Shown piece after piece: positions 37,401 through 46,167 of a DNA stretch of 64,000 nucleotides. The translations under genes were made by a program, and so were the position numbers. The notes beneath the pieces were generated by a model, which was not told the origin of the DNA, did not search any database, and worked only from the letters and a program-made list of their open reading frames with translations. Source of the stretch: Lewinellaceae bacterium. GTDB lineage: Bacteria; Bacteroidota; Bacteroidia; Chitinophagales; Saprospiraceae. Every line of letters starts with the position of its first letter. The stretch's first letter is position 1. Where the stretch lies: contig JACJYM010000007.1 of assembly GCA_020636155.1 (NCBI GenBank), positions 95,669-159,668 of the forward strand. Reading direction: 5' to 3'.

Positions 37401-40400
37401 TAATGTTCCATTACAGCCATCATACCAATTGATTTGCAATCCACCGCCGACACTGGCTGTCAATGCCGGAATCACATCTCCAATACAATAACTGCCATCA
37501 ACTCCTACTGGCTCTTCTATATCTGGACAGTTGCAATTTGGACTGTTTATATTGATACTATTGCTACAATTATTGTTATCCGTAGTGCTGACCACGATGT
37601 TTGTCGCTGCAGTAATATCGGATATTAGGAAAGTTCCATCTCCATTGTCGGTAATCGTACCTGAATCACTGGTAATGGGATTCGCTGACGTAATCGTTAC
37701 CATCCATGTAGCTAAATCACTACTGCAGCTCGGTGTGCCAGCACTAAGTGATGGCAATGGATTTTCGGTCATCACAACCTCCACACATTCAGAATAACAA
37801 TCCGTCACGGGGTCATAAGATTGAATGACATAAGTGCCAGCTGTGCTTGGAGTAAATGATTCACTATTGGCAAGGAGTAAAGTTCCATTACAGGCATCAT
37901 ACCAATTGATTTGCAATCCGCCGCCGACACTGGCCGTCAATGCCGGAATCACATCTCCAACACAATAACTGCCATCAACTCCCACTGGCTCTTCTATATC
38001 AGGACAGTTGCAAATAGGAGCATCTACGTCTATAGTATTAGAACAGTTTGTTGAGGTATTATTTAAAGTAACTGTAATATTTGTTCCACCAGTTATTTCA
38101 GATATTATAAAATCTGGTGCCACACCTGTTATTACTCCTTCGGTAGTATTTATCTCATCTCCATCTACAATAAAAACACCGACACTATAAGTCAATAAAT
38201 CATCTGAACATTCAATGCTTGTTATAGCACCTTGAGGTATCGGATTTTCAATTACATCTACTTGAATTTGATCACTTTCACACCCACTGCTTGATTCAAT
38301 ATATGTAACAAAATAGGTTCCCGGAGCAGTCGGATTGAAAGGATTGTCGGTACTTTGTTCCACAAGATTTGAATCATACCAGTGAACTGTGTAATCAGAA
38401 CCTGGGTCATCTACGGATATCTGAGGAATATTTTCACCCTCGCAGAAACTAGCGCCTTGTGGATTGGTCGGTTCGGGAATATCTGGACAATCGCAATTGT
38501 AAGGTAATAAATTTAAGGTTCCAGTACAGCCTGTAGTGGAATTCGTAAGTGTAAGCGTCGCACCTTCGCCGGAAGGAATATCACTGATTGTAAAATTAGG
38601 AGCTATTCCTGTCACTACCCCATTATCAGTAGACACCATATCCGTATTATCCGTTTCAATAATAACTTGATAAGTCAGCAAATCATCGGCACAGTCTTTA
38701 CTTACGATCGTTGCACTTGGATTTTCAAATACATTTATTTCAACTTGAGTCGCATTACTTTCACATCCGTTCAGAGTTTGAGTTAAGTAAACTACTTGAG
38801 ACCCAATATTCCCTGTCGGTGTCCATGTATCTCCAGTTAAAAATGGTGAAGCCGATGGGTCTGTATCTGGATTTGAATTGTACCAAGAAAATGAAGCACC
38901 TGTTTCTCCCGTTGCCACGACATTTGCAATAGTTTCATCTTCGCAATAATCCCCGCCCTCCGCCATGGGAGAAATAGGAGTAATAGGATCAGTAAGCGTA
39001 ATTTCAAGCAAATTAGATTGACAATTTAGTACAATCAGATAAATGTTTGAATAAGTCCCTTCTTTGAGTCCATTTATAGTTGCCACTCCACCAACTACAC
39101 TCACAACCCACGAGCCACCGTCATAAAATACCTCATAATTTCCATCAGGAATATTACTTATTTGTAAATTAATTGCTCCATTACTACCATTACAAGATGT
39201 TGGATCAATACCCATTGCTATAATTGAAGGAATAGGATTAATAGTTATGGTTACAGCGGTTGCATTTGATTCACAGCCATTTACTGTTTGGGTGACATAT
39301 ACGGTTTCCGTAATTCCAGAAGGTGTATAGGTATCATCCATATCCAGAATGGTTGCCGAACCTCCTGAGGGGTTACTATCATACCAAGTAAATGTTGCAC
39401 CTAATTCACCAATTGCGATTATATCATCTATATCATCGCCTTCACAATAAGTGTTTCCTGTGGCAGTCGGTGGATTTGGTTGACTTGGTGCTATCAATGT
39501 TGCATTTACCCCAAGTTCAGAATCGCAATTCCCATTGGAAACGATAATGTTGTTGTAATTGCCTGCCGGCAAATTAGTAACTATGGCCATACCATTTACA
39601 ACATTTACACTATTCCAAATTCCTCCATCATACATGATATCGTAAATTCCATCCGGTAATCCCATGAAACTTAATTCAATTTGCCCATCATCAAGATTAC
39701 ATGCCGTTGGATTCGATTCTAGTCCAATAACGGTAGGTATAGCGAACACATTTACAGCTACGATTGAAGCCGGTCCTTCACATCCATTTACTTTTTCGGA
39801 TACGTAATATTGGATAGTCCCAGCCGTGCTAGTACTTGGTGTCGGTGCTCCCGCCAAGGGGGTTGCTGTACCAGAACTGGGATCCGTATTGTACCAAACC
39901 AGTGTTCCTCCTGAGCCAGTAGCTGTAAGAGGTATTGAAGTTTGTCCCACACAATACTCAACAGGGGAAAAAGTAATAGGAGCCGATGGGATCGGATTTA
40001 TTATAATTATTACATCATCACTTTCTTGTATGCACAAAGGATCGGTTGGAACATCACTCGTTAGAGTAAGAGTGACAGTTCCATTTGTAATATCATTCGT
40101 TCCCGGAAAATAACTAGCTCCAATGCTAAAAATATTATTATCGAATGCACCATCCCCAGAGGTTGACCAAGTACCGTCTGAAACATTTCCAGAAATACTG
40201 GCGCCAAGAGTCATCAAATCCACACTTTCGCCCTCACAGATGGTGAAATCATTTCCTGCATTTACAATTATGGGATCACTACAAGCACATTGGTTAACCG
40301 TAATTGTTACCTCGGTTGATTCACTTTCACAATTATTTACAGTCTGAGTGACATACACTGTTTCAATGCCTAAATTACCATTTGGACTCCATGTGTTCCC

Positions 40401-43400
40401 TGATGAAAATGGAGTTGCTAATGGATCTGAATCAGGATTAGTATTGTACCATGAAAATGCTGCGCCAATATCACCAGTTGCGATGACATCTGGAATGTCA
40501 TCACCCAAACAATAAGTACCTCCAGAAGCTATTGGTGCCAAAGGAGGATCAGGATCCATCAGAGTAACAGAAACAGGATCAGAATCACAATCATTTACGG
40601 AGATGTATATATTATTGTAATCACCTTGGGTCAGACCTGTTATAGTACCCACTCCCCCACTAATATTTACATTCCATGTTCCTCCGTCATAATTGATAGT
40701 ATGAACTCCATCTGCAACATTTGTAAGGGTAATCGTAATATAACCTCCACTTCCACCACATAGGATTGGATTTGTTCCTACAGCATTTAATATCGGTATA
40801 GGTATAATGGTTAAAGTCACTGCGGTTGCGCCTGACTCACAACCATTGACCGTTTGTGTTACATATACCGTTTCTGTAACGCCAGTGGGATCATAAGTCT
40901 CATCATTATCTATTATTGTTGCAGCACCGCTTGATGGATTGCTATCATACCAAGTAAATGTTGCATCGGGTTCACCAGTCGCGGTAATACTGGGTATTGT
41001 CTCGCCTTCGCAATAGGTGTCTCCCAATGCGTTTGGAGGATTTGGTTGACTAGGTGCCGTCAGTGTAACATTTACGCCGAGAGCAGATTCGCAATTTCCA
41101 CTTGAAACAATTATATCATTATAACTGCCTGCCGATACATTGGTAACGGTTGCCATTCCGTTAAGTACGTTCACACCAAGCCAAACGCCTCCATTATACA
41201 TAATATCGTAGTTACCGTCTAGCAATCCTGTAAAAGTAAATTCGATGATTCCATCTCCAGTTCCACATCCTGTTGGATTCGTAGGATTTACTGTAAGAGT
41301 CGGATTATCAATAACGTTTACAACGATTACAGATGGCGGACTTTCACATCCATTGTTAATCTCCGTAACATAGAAAGCGGTAGTTCCCGATGAACTTGTA
41401 TTTGGTGTTGGAGCCCCGCCCAATGGTGTAACCCCTCCTGAACTTGGGTCTGTATCGTACCAAGATAAATTGCCACCACCTTGAGCCGTCGCACTTAAAG
41501 TTGCTGCAATATCACCAACACAATATTCAATGGGCGAATTTACAATTGGTGGTAAAGGAATGGGATTCACCGTCAAAGTAGCACTATCATTTATATCATT
41601 GTCACAACCGTTATTCGAAACTGAAAGAATGTTTATCGTGTAATTTGTATTTCCTGAAGTTAAGTTTAAAGTTGCTGAACCCCCTGTTAAAGTAATATTC
41701 TGATTGGTACCGCCATCGTTATACGTAACGATTGCACCATCCGTTCCAGTAAAAGTAACGATATAATCTTCACCCTCACACACCGTACTCGGCGATATGC
41801 TCACCGAAGCAGTTGGAAGAGGTATTATTTGAATGGTTTCTGATTGATTCAATGGAGTGCTACATCCATTCAAACTTACGGAAACCAAGTTATAGGTAAT
41901 ATTTGATGAGCCTGCAGTCGTATTAATTACAAACATTCCTGAAGCATCTAGCACTACGGTAGAGTTTGAGCCACCAGTATTATAATTTACGGTTGCTCCG
42001 GGAGTTCCATTGAAAGTAATCATAATGTCATCACCTTCACATACCGAACTCGGTACGCTTATCGAAGCATTTGGCAATGGTGTTACTGTGATTAGTGTAT
42101 TAGAGTTAATAACATTTATACACCCGCCAAGTTCGACAGAAATGAGTGTTACGTTAAAATCTGAGCTACCAACCGTTACAGTTGTTGAAGCCAATCCAGT
42201 TGCATCTAAAACTATAGTTTGATCACCACTACCCAAATTATAAGTAATGGTTGCATTAGGAGTTCCTGAGAAGTTTATGGTAATATTTTCTCCCTCACAA
42301 ACGGAAGTAGGATCAATTGACATATTTGCAATTGGAAGTGGGTTTACTGTTACACTAACTGAACTGGTAGCAGTACAGCCATTGGCATCGGTAATTGTGA
42401 CCGTATAAATACCAGAGTTAGATGTAGCGGCTGGAGTAATTGAAGGATTTTGGTCTAGATTCGAAAATCCTCCAGGGCCACTCCAATTCCAACTCACTGC
42501 AGTACCTCCTGATTCTGTAAAATTGATATCATCGCCTTCACATACTGGAGAATTTGAACCCGATAAGGCTGTCGCTGTACTTCCCGAAACGGTAAACGTA
42601 GAACTGCAAGAAATAGGACTTGTCGTACATCCATCGGTTGCTTCGAAATCAAAATTTAACAATATTTCTTGACCATAAACATATCCGGGTAATGACGGTA
42701 CATTTGATATATTGGTAGAAACGCTTCCACAACCACCACTTGTATTAAAACCGGCAACCCAGGCATCATAAGCTGATTGAATTGTCGCCTGATCTGAACA
42801 AGCAGTTAAATCAGGATCAGAAGGACAATTTACTGATAAAGCAGTAGAAGAAGCCACTGTAAAATTGGCAGTACAACTACTAGAACCACAAGCATCTGTT
42901 ACGATATATTCAAAACTTAAGCTTACACCGTCCTCGCAGTTATATGCAGGTAGTGTCGGTATATTAATTATGTTATCTGAAGCGTCTGAGCACCCGCCAG
43001 AAAAAGTAAATCCTGACACCCAATTGATATATGCATTTTGAATGGTTGTTTCGCTTGCACAGGCCAGTAAATTTGGATTAGAGGGGCAGTTGATGGTAAT
43101 AGGCAACTTGATTGTCCATGTATAGGTGATGCTTACATCGCTTGGTGCTGTTCCGCAACTTGGAGAATAACTCGCTGTCCATGTTTGGCTATAATCACAT
43201 CCTGTATTGCTCGGCCCACTCGTATTCACGGTCGCAACGGCTGTTGCATCACATGGGTCACTCACCGTAAATGTTGGAGCCGTAGGGGCAGTATTTAAAC
43301 AGCCCTGATCTCCACTTACCGCACTTGTGCTTAAGGTAATTGTTCCTATTGGCTGAGTCCATGTATAGGTGATGCTCACATCACTTGGGGCTGTTCCACA

Positions 43401-45812
43401 ATTTGGTGAATAACTCGCTGTCCATGTTTGGGTATAGTCACACCCCGTATTGCTCGGCCCACTCGTATTCACGGTCGCAACGGCTGTTGCATCACATGGG
43501 TCACTCACCGTAAATGTTGGAGCCGTAGGGGCGATATTCAAACAGCCTTGATCTCCATTTACCGCTGAAGTATTTATTGTAGAGACGACAGGTGTTTGTA
43601 CCGTAAACATTGCAGAACAATTCTGTATATCTCCACAATCATCTTCTACACTAAAATTAACGGTAGTAGAGCCACCGCATGCATCAGGAGCTCCTGTATT
43701 ATCATTCATTACTACGGGGTTTCCACAACCTCCTGAAGTAGAGACTGAACTTAACCATGTTGCAAAAGCAGCGTCTATGACGGCTTGAGTTTGGCAAGCA
43801 GGCTCATTGCCAGGTGAGGGGCAAGTTATGGATAATGGATCTGTAGAGCCAACCGTAACAGTATTAGTCTCAAGGTCACAGCAATAAGTGGGAGATGACA
43901 CTCCACATGCATTCTGCAAAACTAAAACAGGCACACCATTAGCTGGGATAGGAATAAATGCACCATCAGATGTTAGGTAATTATATGAACCCACTGTCCA
44001 ATCATCACAAACAGCATCTGTAGGTATCGTATAAACCATTGAGGAAGGAGGTGCTGTTTGAACATCAACTATTGTACCAGTGGAGTTCGCAATAAAAATA
44101 ATTTCGGTGTAATCGGGGTCGTTATAATACCCAGAAGCTGTAATAGTGATATCCTCGCCGGGGCATAATGCGGATGGTGTACCTGAAACTGAGCCAGCGT
44201 CCGCCATACATGCGGCACAACTGCACATTAAATCTCCAGATAAATCAGGCAGACAATTAAGCACATCTAAACTATTCCAATCATAAGGAACAGTTGTAGG
44301 GCCGTCACCTTGATTGGGACAAGAGGCGGTAACCGATTGACAGATGGTAACCCCATCTGTACCTATTAGATTTGCCGTAGCAACACCACAATCAGCTGGG
44401 TCGTTTATTTCTTCAATTGAATAATTTGGATAAGCGGTTACTGTAATCGGAGTTCCCGTCACATCACATGAAGCACATCCCGTGTTAAATCTTGGTGTAA
44501 AAGTTCTGGAGGCTGAATTGCAATTACCAGCTGTCACAGTGAAATTTGTAACCACTGAACCTCCTTCTAACCATTCTAAGGTTCCTAATCCTCCATCAGC
44601 AAACCAATCATCCAATGGTCCACTTCCATCATCATACAGTATATCTGCGGTAAGAACCGGAATAATTGTCCCACAGCCTTCCATCGGAGTAGCAGAAATA
44701 TTCTGAATCATAGGATGCCATATTTCATAATTATAGGTATCTGGTCCATCACCACATCCATTTTCTCCAACGATATGAGTGATTGAAGAATTATTTATAT
44801 TTTCACAATATGAAAAGAAGGCTGGAACATCTCCTGGTGAATTTACCGTACTTCCTGTCCACTCACTACCCATATCATAGTTTGATGAAACATTATTAAG
44901 GTTCCAATCAGGGGCATTACAAAAATTATCCGAGGGCCCATCAAAGGAGGCATCGGGTTTACAAGCTCCAATTATTTCAACAGTAAAGTCATTATCTTCG
45001 TCACATGTGGCTGTAAAACACCATGCACCGGAATTACCATCTGGACTGGTTTGAATAGTAAAATTTTTATTTAAAGTAGTTGGTGTCGTATTTGAAGGAC
45101 AAAAAGTAAGTTCAAAATCAAATGTTGGGCAATTATTAGTGCAACAAACCCCCCAGTTATTTCCTGGATCTCCATCGTTGGCTGTTTGACCAATCAAATC
45201 AACCGTGCCACTCGGGGAAGCATTACTACAACAGCCTCCACTAGTCGAAGCACCTATTTCACTTGAGGATATAGTTCCATCACAAGTAAGATCACATCCT
45301 ACTAAATTAGGAAAAAAACAATTCATACAACCTCCATCTGAATCCTCAATTCCTGTGTAGTTACTAGTAGAGCCAGTACCATCATAGTAGAATCCTGCAC
45401 CATAAGACAAATTGCTACAATCGCCTGTAACACCGGTTGAATAGATCCAACCTGCTGGAGGAGTTTGAGTATAAGCATCCCAATCTGAGGTATTCGTAAT
45501 AGTTACTCCATGAATCCAATTATCTGATGGACCCGTATCCCATTCAAATGAATATGTTAAAAATAATGTGATGGCTCCACAACCATCAGCTGTTACTGAT
45601 AAACCCGATGATGATCCGCCTATTGAACCACCATCGCTAGCAGTATTTACTGTACAGTTTATGCATGAATTTATTGTGGCATCTGTATTAAATTGCCCGC
45701 AAACAGCTCCAGGAGAATTGTCACAAGCTACGCCTCCCATACTACATAAATTGTTAACCCAAGTTAAACATAACATTATAAGTAATGAATATATGTATCG
45801 ATTCTTAATCAT
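34440..45812 (-). CDS. Giant 3,790-aa cysteine-rich surface protein with T9SS type B sorting domain
   Basis: Signal peptide about 1-24. The C-terminal about 95 residues (NIFSPNGDGVNDYF to FTGDITVMR) are the gliding-motility-associated / T9SS type B sorting domain. The interior is a chain of beta-sandwich modules of Ig-like, HYR and SprB types rich in regularly spaced Cys, for example YCEGDDIDDIIAIGELGATF and DPTSCNGSNGAINLQISNIP. Between about 38680 and 41540 two module types alternate: one ends VYVTQTVNGCES, the other contains DGxYxxxYDGGxW. Internal near-identical tandem copies are listed separately. Such proteins act in adhesion or surface motility in Bacteroidota; no enzymatic motif is recognised. 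It is the last gene of a four-gene operon, overlapping the preceding small gene by 8 bp. Confidence 0.85.
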   Translation of the reverse strand: MIKNRYIYSLLIMLCLTWVNNLCSMGGVACDNSPGAVCGQFNTDATINSCINCTVNTASDGGSIGGSSSGLSVTADGCGAITLFLTYSFEWDTGPSDNWIHGVTITNTSDWDAYTQTPPAGWIYSTGVTGDCSNLSYGAGFYYDGTGSTSNYTGIEDSDGGCMNCFFPNLVGCDLTCDGTISSSEIGASTSGGCCSNASPSGTVDLIGQTANDGDPGNNWGVCCTNNCPTFDFELTFCPSNTTPTTLNKNFTIQTSPDGNSGAWCFTATCDEDNDFTVEIIGACKPDASFDGPSDNFCNAPDWNLNNVSSNYDMGSEWTGSTVNSPGDVPAFFSYCENINNSSITHIVGENGCGDGPDTYNYEIWHPMIQNISATPMEGCGTIIPVLTADILYDDGSGPLDDWFADGGLGTLEWLEGGSVVTNFTVTAGNCNSASRTFTPRFNTGCASCDVTGTPITVTAYPNYSIEEINDPADCGVATANLIGTDGVTICQSVTASCPNQGDGPTTVPYDWNSLDVLNCLPDLSGDLMCSCAACMADAGSVSGTPSALCPGEDITITASGYYNDPDYTEIIFIANSTGTIVDVQTAPPSSMVYTIPTDAVCDDWTVGSYNYLTSDGAFIPIPANGVPVLVLQNACGVSSPTYCCDLETNTVTVGSTDPLSITCPSPGNEPACQTQAVIDAAFATWLSSVSTSGGCGNPVVMNDNTGAPDACGGSTTVNFSVEDDCGDIQNCSAMFTVQTPVVSTINTSAVNGDQGCLNIAPTAPTFTVSDPCDATAVATVNTSGPSNTGCDYTQTWTASYSPNCGTAPSDVSITYTWTQPIGTITLSTSAVSGDQGCLNTAPTAPTFTVSDPCDATAVATVNTSGPSNTGCDYSQTWTASYSPSCGTAPSDVSITYTWTIKLPITINCPSNPNLLACASETTIQNAYINWVSGFTFSGGCSDASDNIINIPTLPAYNCEDGVSLSFEYIVTDACGSSSCTANFTVASSTALSVNCPSDPDLTACSDQATIQSAYDAWVAGFNTSGGCGSVSTNISNVPSLPGYVYGQEILLNFDFEATDGCTTSPISCSSTFTVSGSTATALSGSNSPVCEGDDINFTESGGTAVSWNWSGPGGFSNLDQNPSITPAATSNSGIYTVTITDANGCTATSSVSVTVNPLPIANMSIDPTSVCEGENITINFSGTPNATITYNLGSGDQTIVLDATGLASTTVTVGSSDFNVTLISVELGGCINVINSNTLITVTPLPNASISVPSSVCEGDDIMITFNGTPGATVNYNTGGSNSTVVLDASGMFVINTTAGSSNITYNLVSVSLNGCSTPLNQSETIQIIPLPTASVSISPSTVCEGEDYIVTFTGTDGAIVTYNDGGTNQNITLTGGSATLNLTSGNTNYTINILSVSNNGCDNDINDSATLTVNPIPLPPIVNSPIEYCVGDIAATLSATAQGGGNLSWYDTDPSSGGVTPLGGAPTPNTSSSGTTAFYVTEINNGCESPPSVIVVNVIDNPTLTVNPTNPTGCGTGDGIIEFTFTGLLDGNYDIMYNGGVWLGVNVLNGMATVTNVSAGSYNDIIVSSGNCESALGVNVTLTAPSQPNPPNALGDTYCEGETIPSITATGEPDATFTWYDSNPSSGAATIIDNDETYDPTGVTETVYVTQTVNGCESGATAVTLTIIPIPILNAVGTNPILCGGSGGYITITLTNVADGVHTINYDGGTWNVNISGGVGTITGLTQGDYNNIYISVNDCDSDPVSVTLMDPDPPLAPIASGGTYCLGDDIPDVIATGDIGAAFSWYNTNPDSDPLATPFSSGNTWSPNGNLGIETVYVTQTVNNCESESTEVTITVNQCACSDPIIVNAGNDFTICEGESVDLMTLGASISGNVSDGTWSTSGDGAFDNNIFSIGASYFPGTNDITNGTVTLTLTSDVPTDPLCIQESDDVIIIINPIPSAPITFSPVEYCVGQTSIPLTATGSGGTLVWYNTDPSSGTATPLAGAPTPSTSTAGTIQYYVSEKVNGCEGPASIVAVNVFAIPTVIGLESNPTACNLDDGQIELSFMGLPDGIYDIMYDGGIWNSVNVVNGMAIVTNLPAGNYNNIIVSNGNCDSELGVNATLIAPSQPNPPTATGNTYCEGDDIDDIIAIGELGATFTWYDSNPSGGSATILDMDDTYTPSGITETVYVTQTVNGCESNATAVTITINPIPSIIAMGIDPTSCNGSNGAINLQISNIPDGNYEVFYDGGSWVVSVVGGVATINGLKEGTYSNIYLIVLNCQSNLLEITLTDPITPISPMAEGGDYCEDETIANVVATGETGASFSWYNSNPDTDPSASPFLTGDTWTPTGNIGSQVVYLTQTLNGCESNATQVEINVFENPSATIVSKDCADDLLTYQVIIETDNTDMVSTDNGVVTGIAPNFTISDIPSGEGATLTLTNSTTGCTGTLNLLPYNCDCPDIPEPTNPQGASFCEGENIPQISVDDPGSDYTVHWYDSNLVEQSTDNPFNPTAPGTYFVTYIESSSGCESDQIQVDVIENPIPQGAITSIECSDDLLTYSVGVFIVDGDEINTTEGVITGVAPDFIISEITGGTNITVTLNNTSTNCSNTIDVDAPICNCPDIEEPVGVDGSYCVGDVIPALTASVGGGLQINWYDACNGTLLLANSESFTPSTAGTYVIQSYDPVTDCYSECVEVVMTENPLPSLSAGTPSCSSDLATWMVTITSANPITSDSGTITDNGDGTFLISDITAATNIVVSTTDNNNCSNSININSPNCNCPDIEEPVGVDGSYCIGDVIPALTASVGGGLQINWYDGCNGTLLLANSESFTPNTAGTYVIQSYDPVTDCYSECVEVVMIESPLPNITCTQTSTVSTPNGNDGVGGVNIISGMEPFEIIWMGSVNGSQSGVSLGQYQINNLESGNYQVTVTDANGCSVSCGFTIDNVVCDIFEAVVSNVLCDDNGTSSDPSDDTFTFELIVNGTNVSTDGYQITSPFIFFGNYGQIVTLGPLNISDGDILIELEDIDYQDCNINIQVEVPSTCSNDCELVANIIDISDCDDGGTGNTEDDDTFDVTIYVSGQNTGSTYSVIIGGDTYGPFNYNENVVIDNLPADNSMIQLNIMDVNDTSCSTMLSVSLAPCSSCNQSVDAGENMIITCDNDSVQLKGSASEPGGTFVWVTPDNVTIQGQNPNVDIPGWYYLEVTFEDQCVAIDSVLVDVDSSVPVADAGPDLVINCLINEVTLGGTNTSVGDDYEYIWRDQSGNIISTDLHPTVSEGGIYTLEVINITNNCTSPLSTVIVDSNTDLPSVVIYASPDNVIDCVVGLVTLSTDEIPNVDYTWVYQNVQLNQNEITVEEGGIVQLIAIDTLTGCQNQNQIEIIELIEYPIITIEAPEPIDCQLSTITIDAGASQTGSTITYQWYDSNNNPIPNANGLTLDVNQEGTYYLESIDSNNGCTNIDTVIVENIISYPSIDAGDETTIDCNDNEATLNASIIGVTDSNSSWYDAFGNIVGNVNEIVVESPGVYYLSVTNNENHCMSQDSVVVLPADYPQFVYDYEHEGCGSTPEGLISITSISGGTEPYQSALNNGTLTAQMLYSGLQGGVYSIVVVDANGCSSEEQVTLQEGVPFELSIDGIDKIDLGDKTLLSAIVGVPESQIDTAFWSPLDSLDCFDINCLSAEVGPSFSTQYSLTVIDIYGCEAIAFINIFVDRNILITAPNIFSPNGDGVNDYFGIYVDKPELIDVYDLYIFDRWGALVYNESLVDVNNRYNGWDGKFKGRNVEQGVYTFMVKFKIRGGQEEVFTGDITVMR
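37276..37536 (-). repeat. Internal repeat copy 2 (87-aa module) in the giant protein
   Basis: Nearly identical to 37753-38013, offset by 477 bp (159 codons). The encoded part runs from CPDIEEPVGVDGSYCIGD to CYSECVEVVM. The few differences are mostly silent or conservative, which suggests a recent duplication or ongoing conversion. Confidence 0.85.
37753..38013 (-). repeat. Internal repeat copy 1 (87-aa module) in the giant protein
   Basis: Partner of 37276-37536. It encodes the same segment with SYCVGD and DACNGT in place of SYCIGD and DGCNGT. Confidence 0.85.
43114..43332 (-). repeat. Internal tandem repeat copy 2 (81-codon period) in the giant protein
   Basis: Nearly identical to 43357-43575 with an offset of 243 bp, exactly 81 codons. 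It encodes SAVSGDQGCLNTAPTAPTFT onward to SDVSITYTW. The head-to-tail arrangement suggests a recent duplication by slippage or unequal crossing-over. Confidence 0.85.
43357..43575 (-). repeat. Internal tandem repeat copy 1 (81-codon period) in the giant protein
   Basis: Partner of 43114-43332; encodes the variant SAVNGDQGCLNIAPTAPTFT. Confidence 0.85.
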
Positions 45813-46161
45813 TTTGGTGCATTTTAACTATAAAACTAGATCGGTTGATTAGTGTAATCCTTTCAAACATTAATTTCAAGTATTCTTCGTCATAATTCAG
45901 GTTAGGGAATAATAGACATTCTTCCTCCCAAAAAGCATCTAATATTGAAATAGGATGGGTTCTTTCAATTTTAGAACCAGGTACATATTCTTGATTTGGT
46001 TTGTGAGGTAAGACTAAATCATCTATATACAGCGATTCATCTAAACATGATCGGACAAAAGAATCATTGCCTCTTTTTACAACCTCGATAATGTAATTTT
46101 CCTTTTGAGAAAAAAGTAGCGATGAAAAGACCATTAGCACTGAAATTAATAATACTTTCAT
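45805..46161 (-). CDS. Small secreted protein of unknown function
   Basis: This 118-aa protein has a signal peptide (about 1-18, MKVLLISVLMVFSSLLFS). I do not recognise a family. The mature part is acidic with two cysteines (CLDESLYIDD and EEECLLF). It sits 6 bp after a spermidine-synthase-like gene and overlaps the start of the giant gene by 8 bp, so it is translated as part of the same operon and may act with the giant protein (inference). Confidence 0.65.
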   Translation of the reverse strand: MKVLLISVLMVFSSLLFSQKENYIIEVVKRGNDSFVRSCLDESLYIDDLVLPHKPNQEYVPGSKIERTHPISILDAFWEEECLLFPNLNYDEEYLKLMFERITLINRSSFIVKMHQND

Positions 46162-46167
46162 AGTTCT

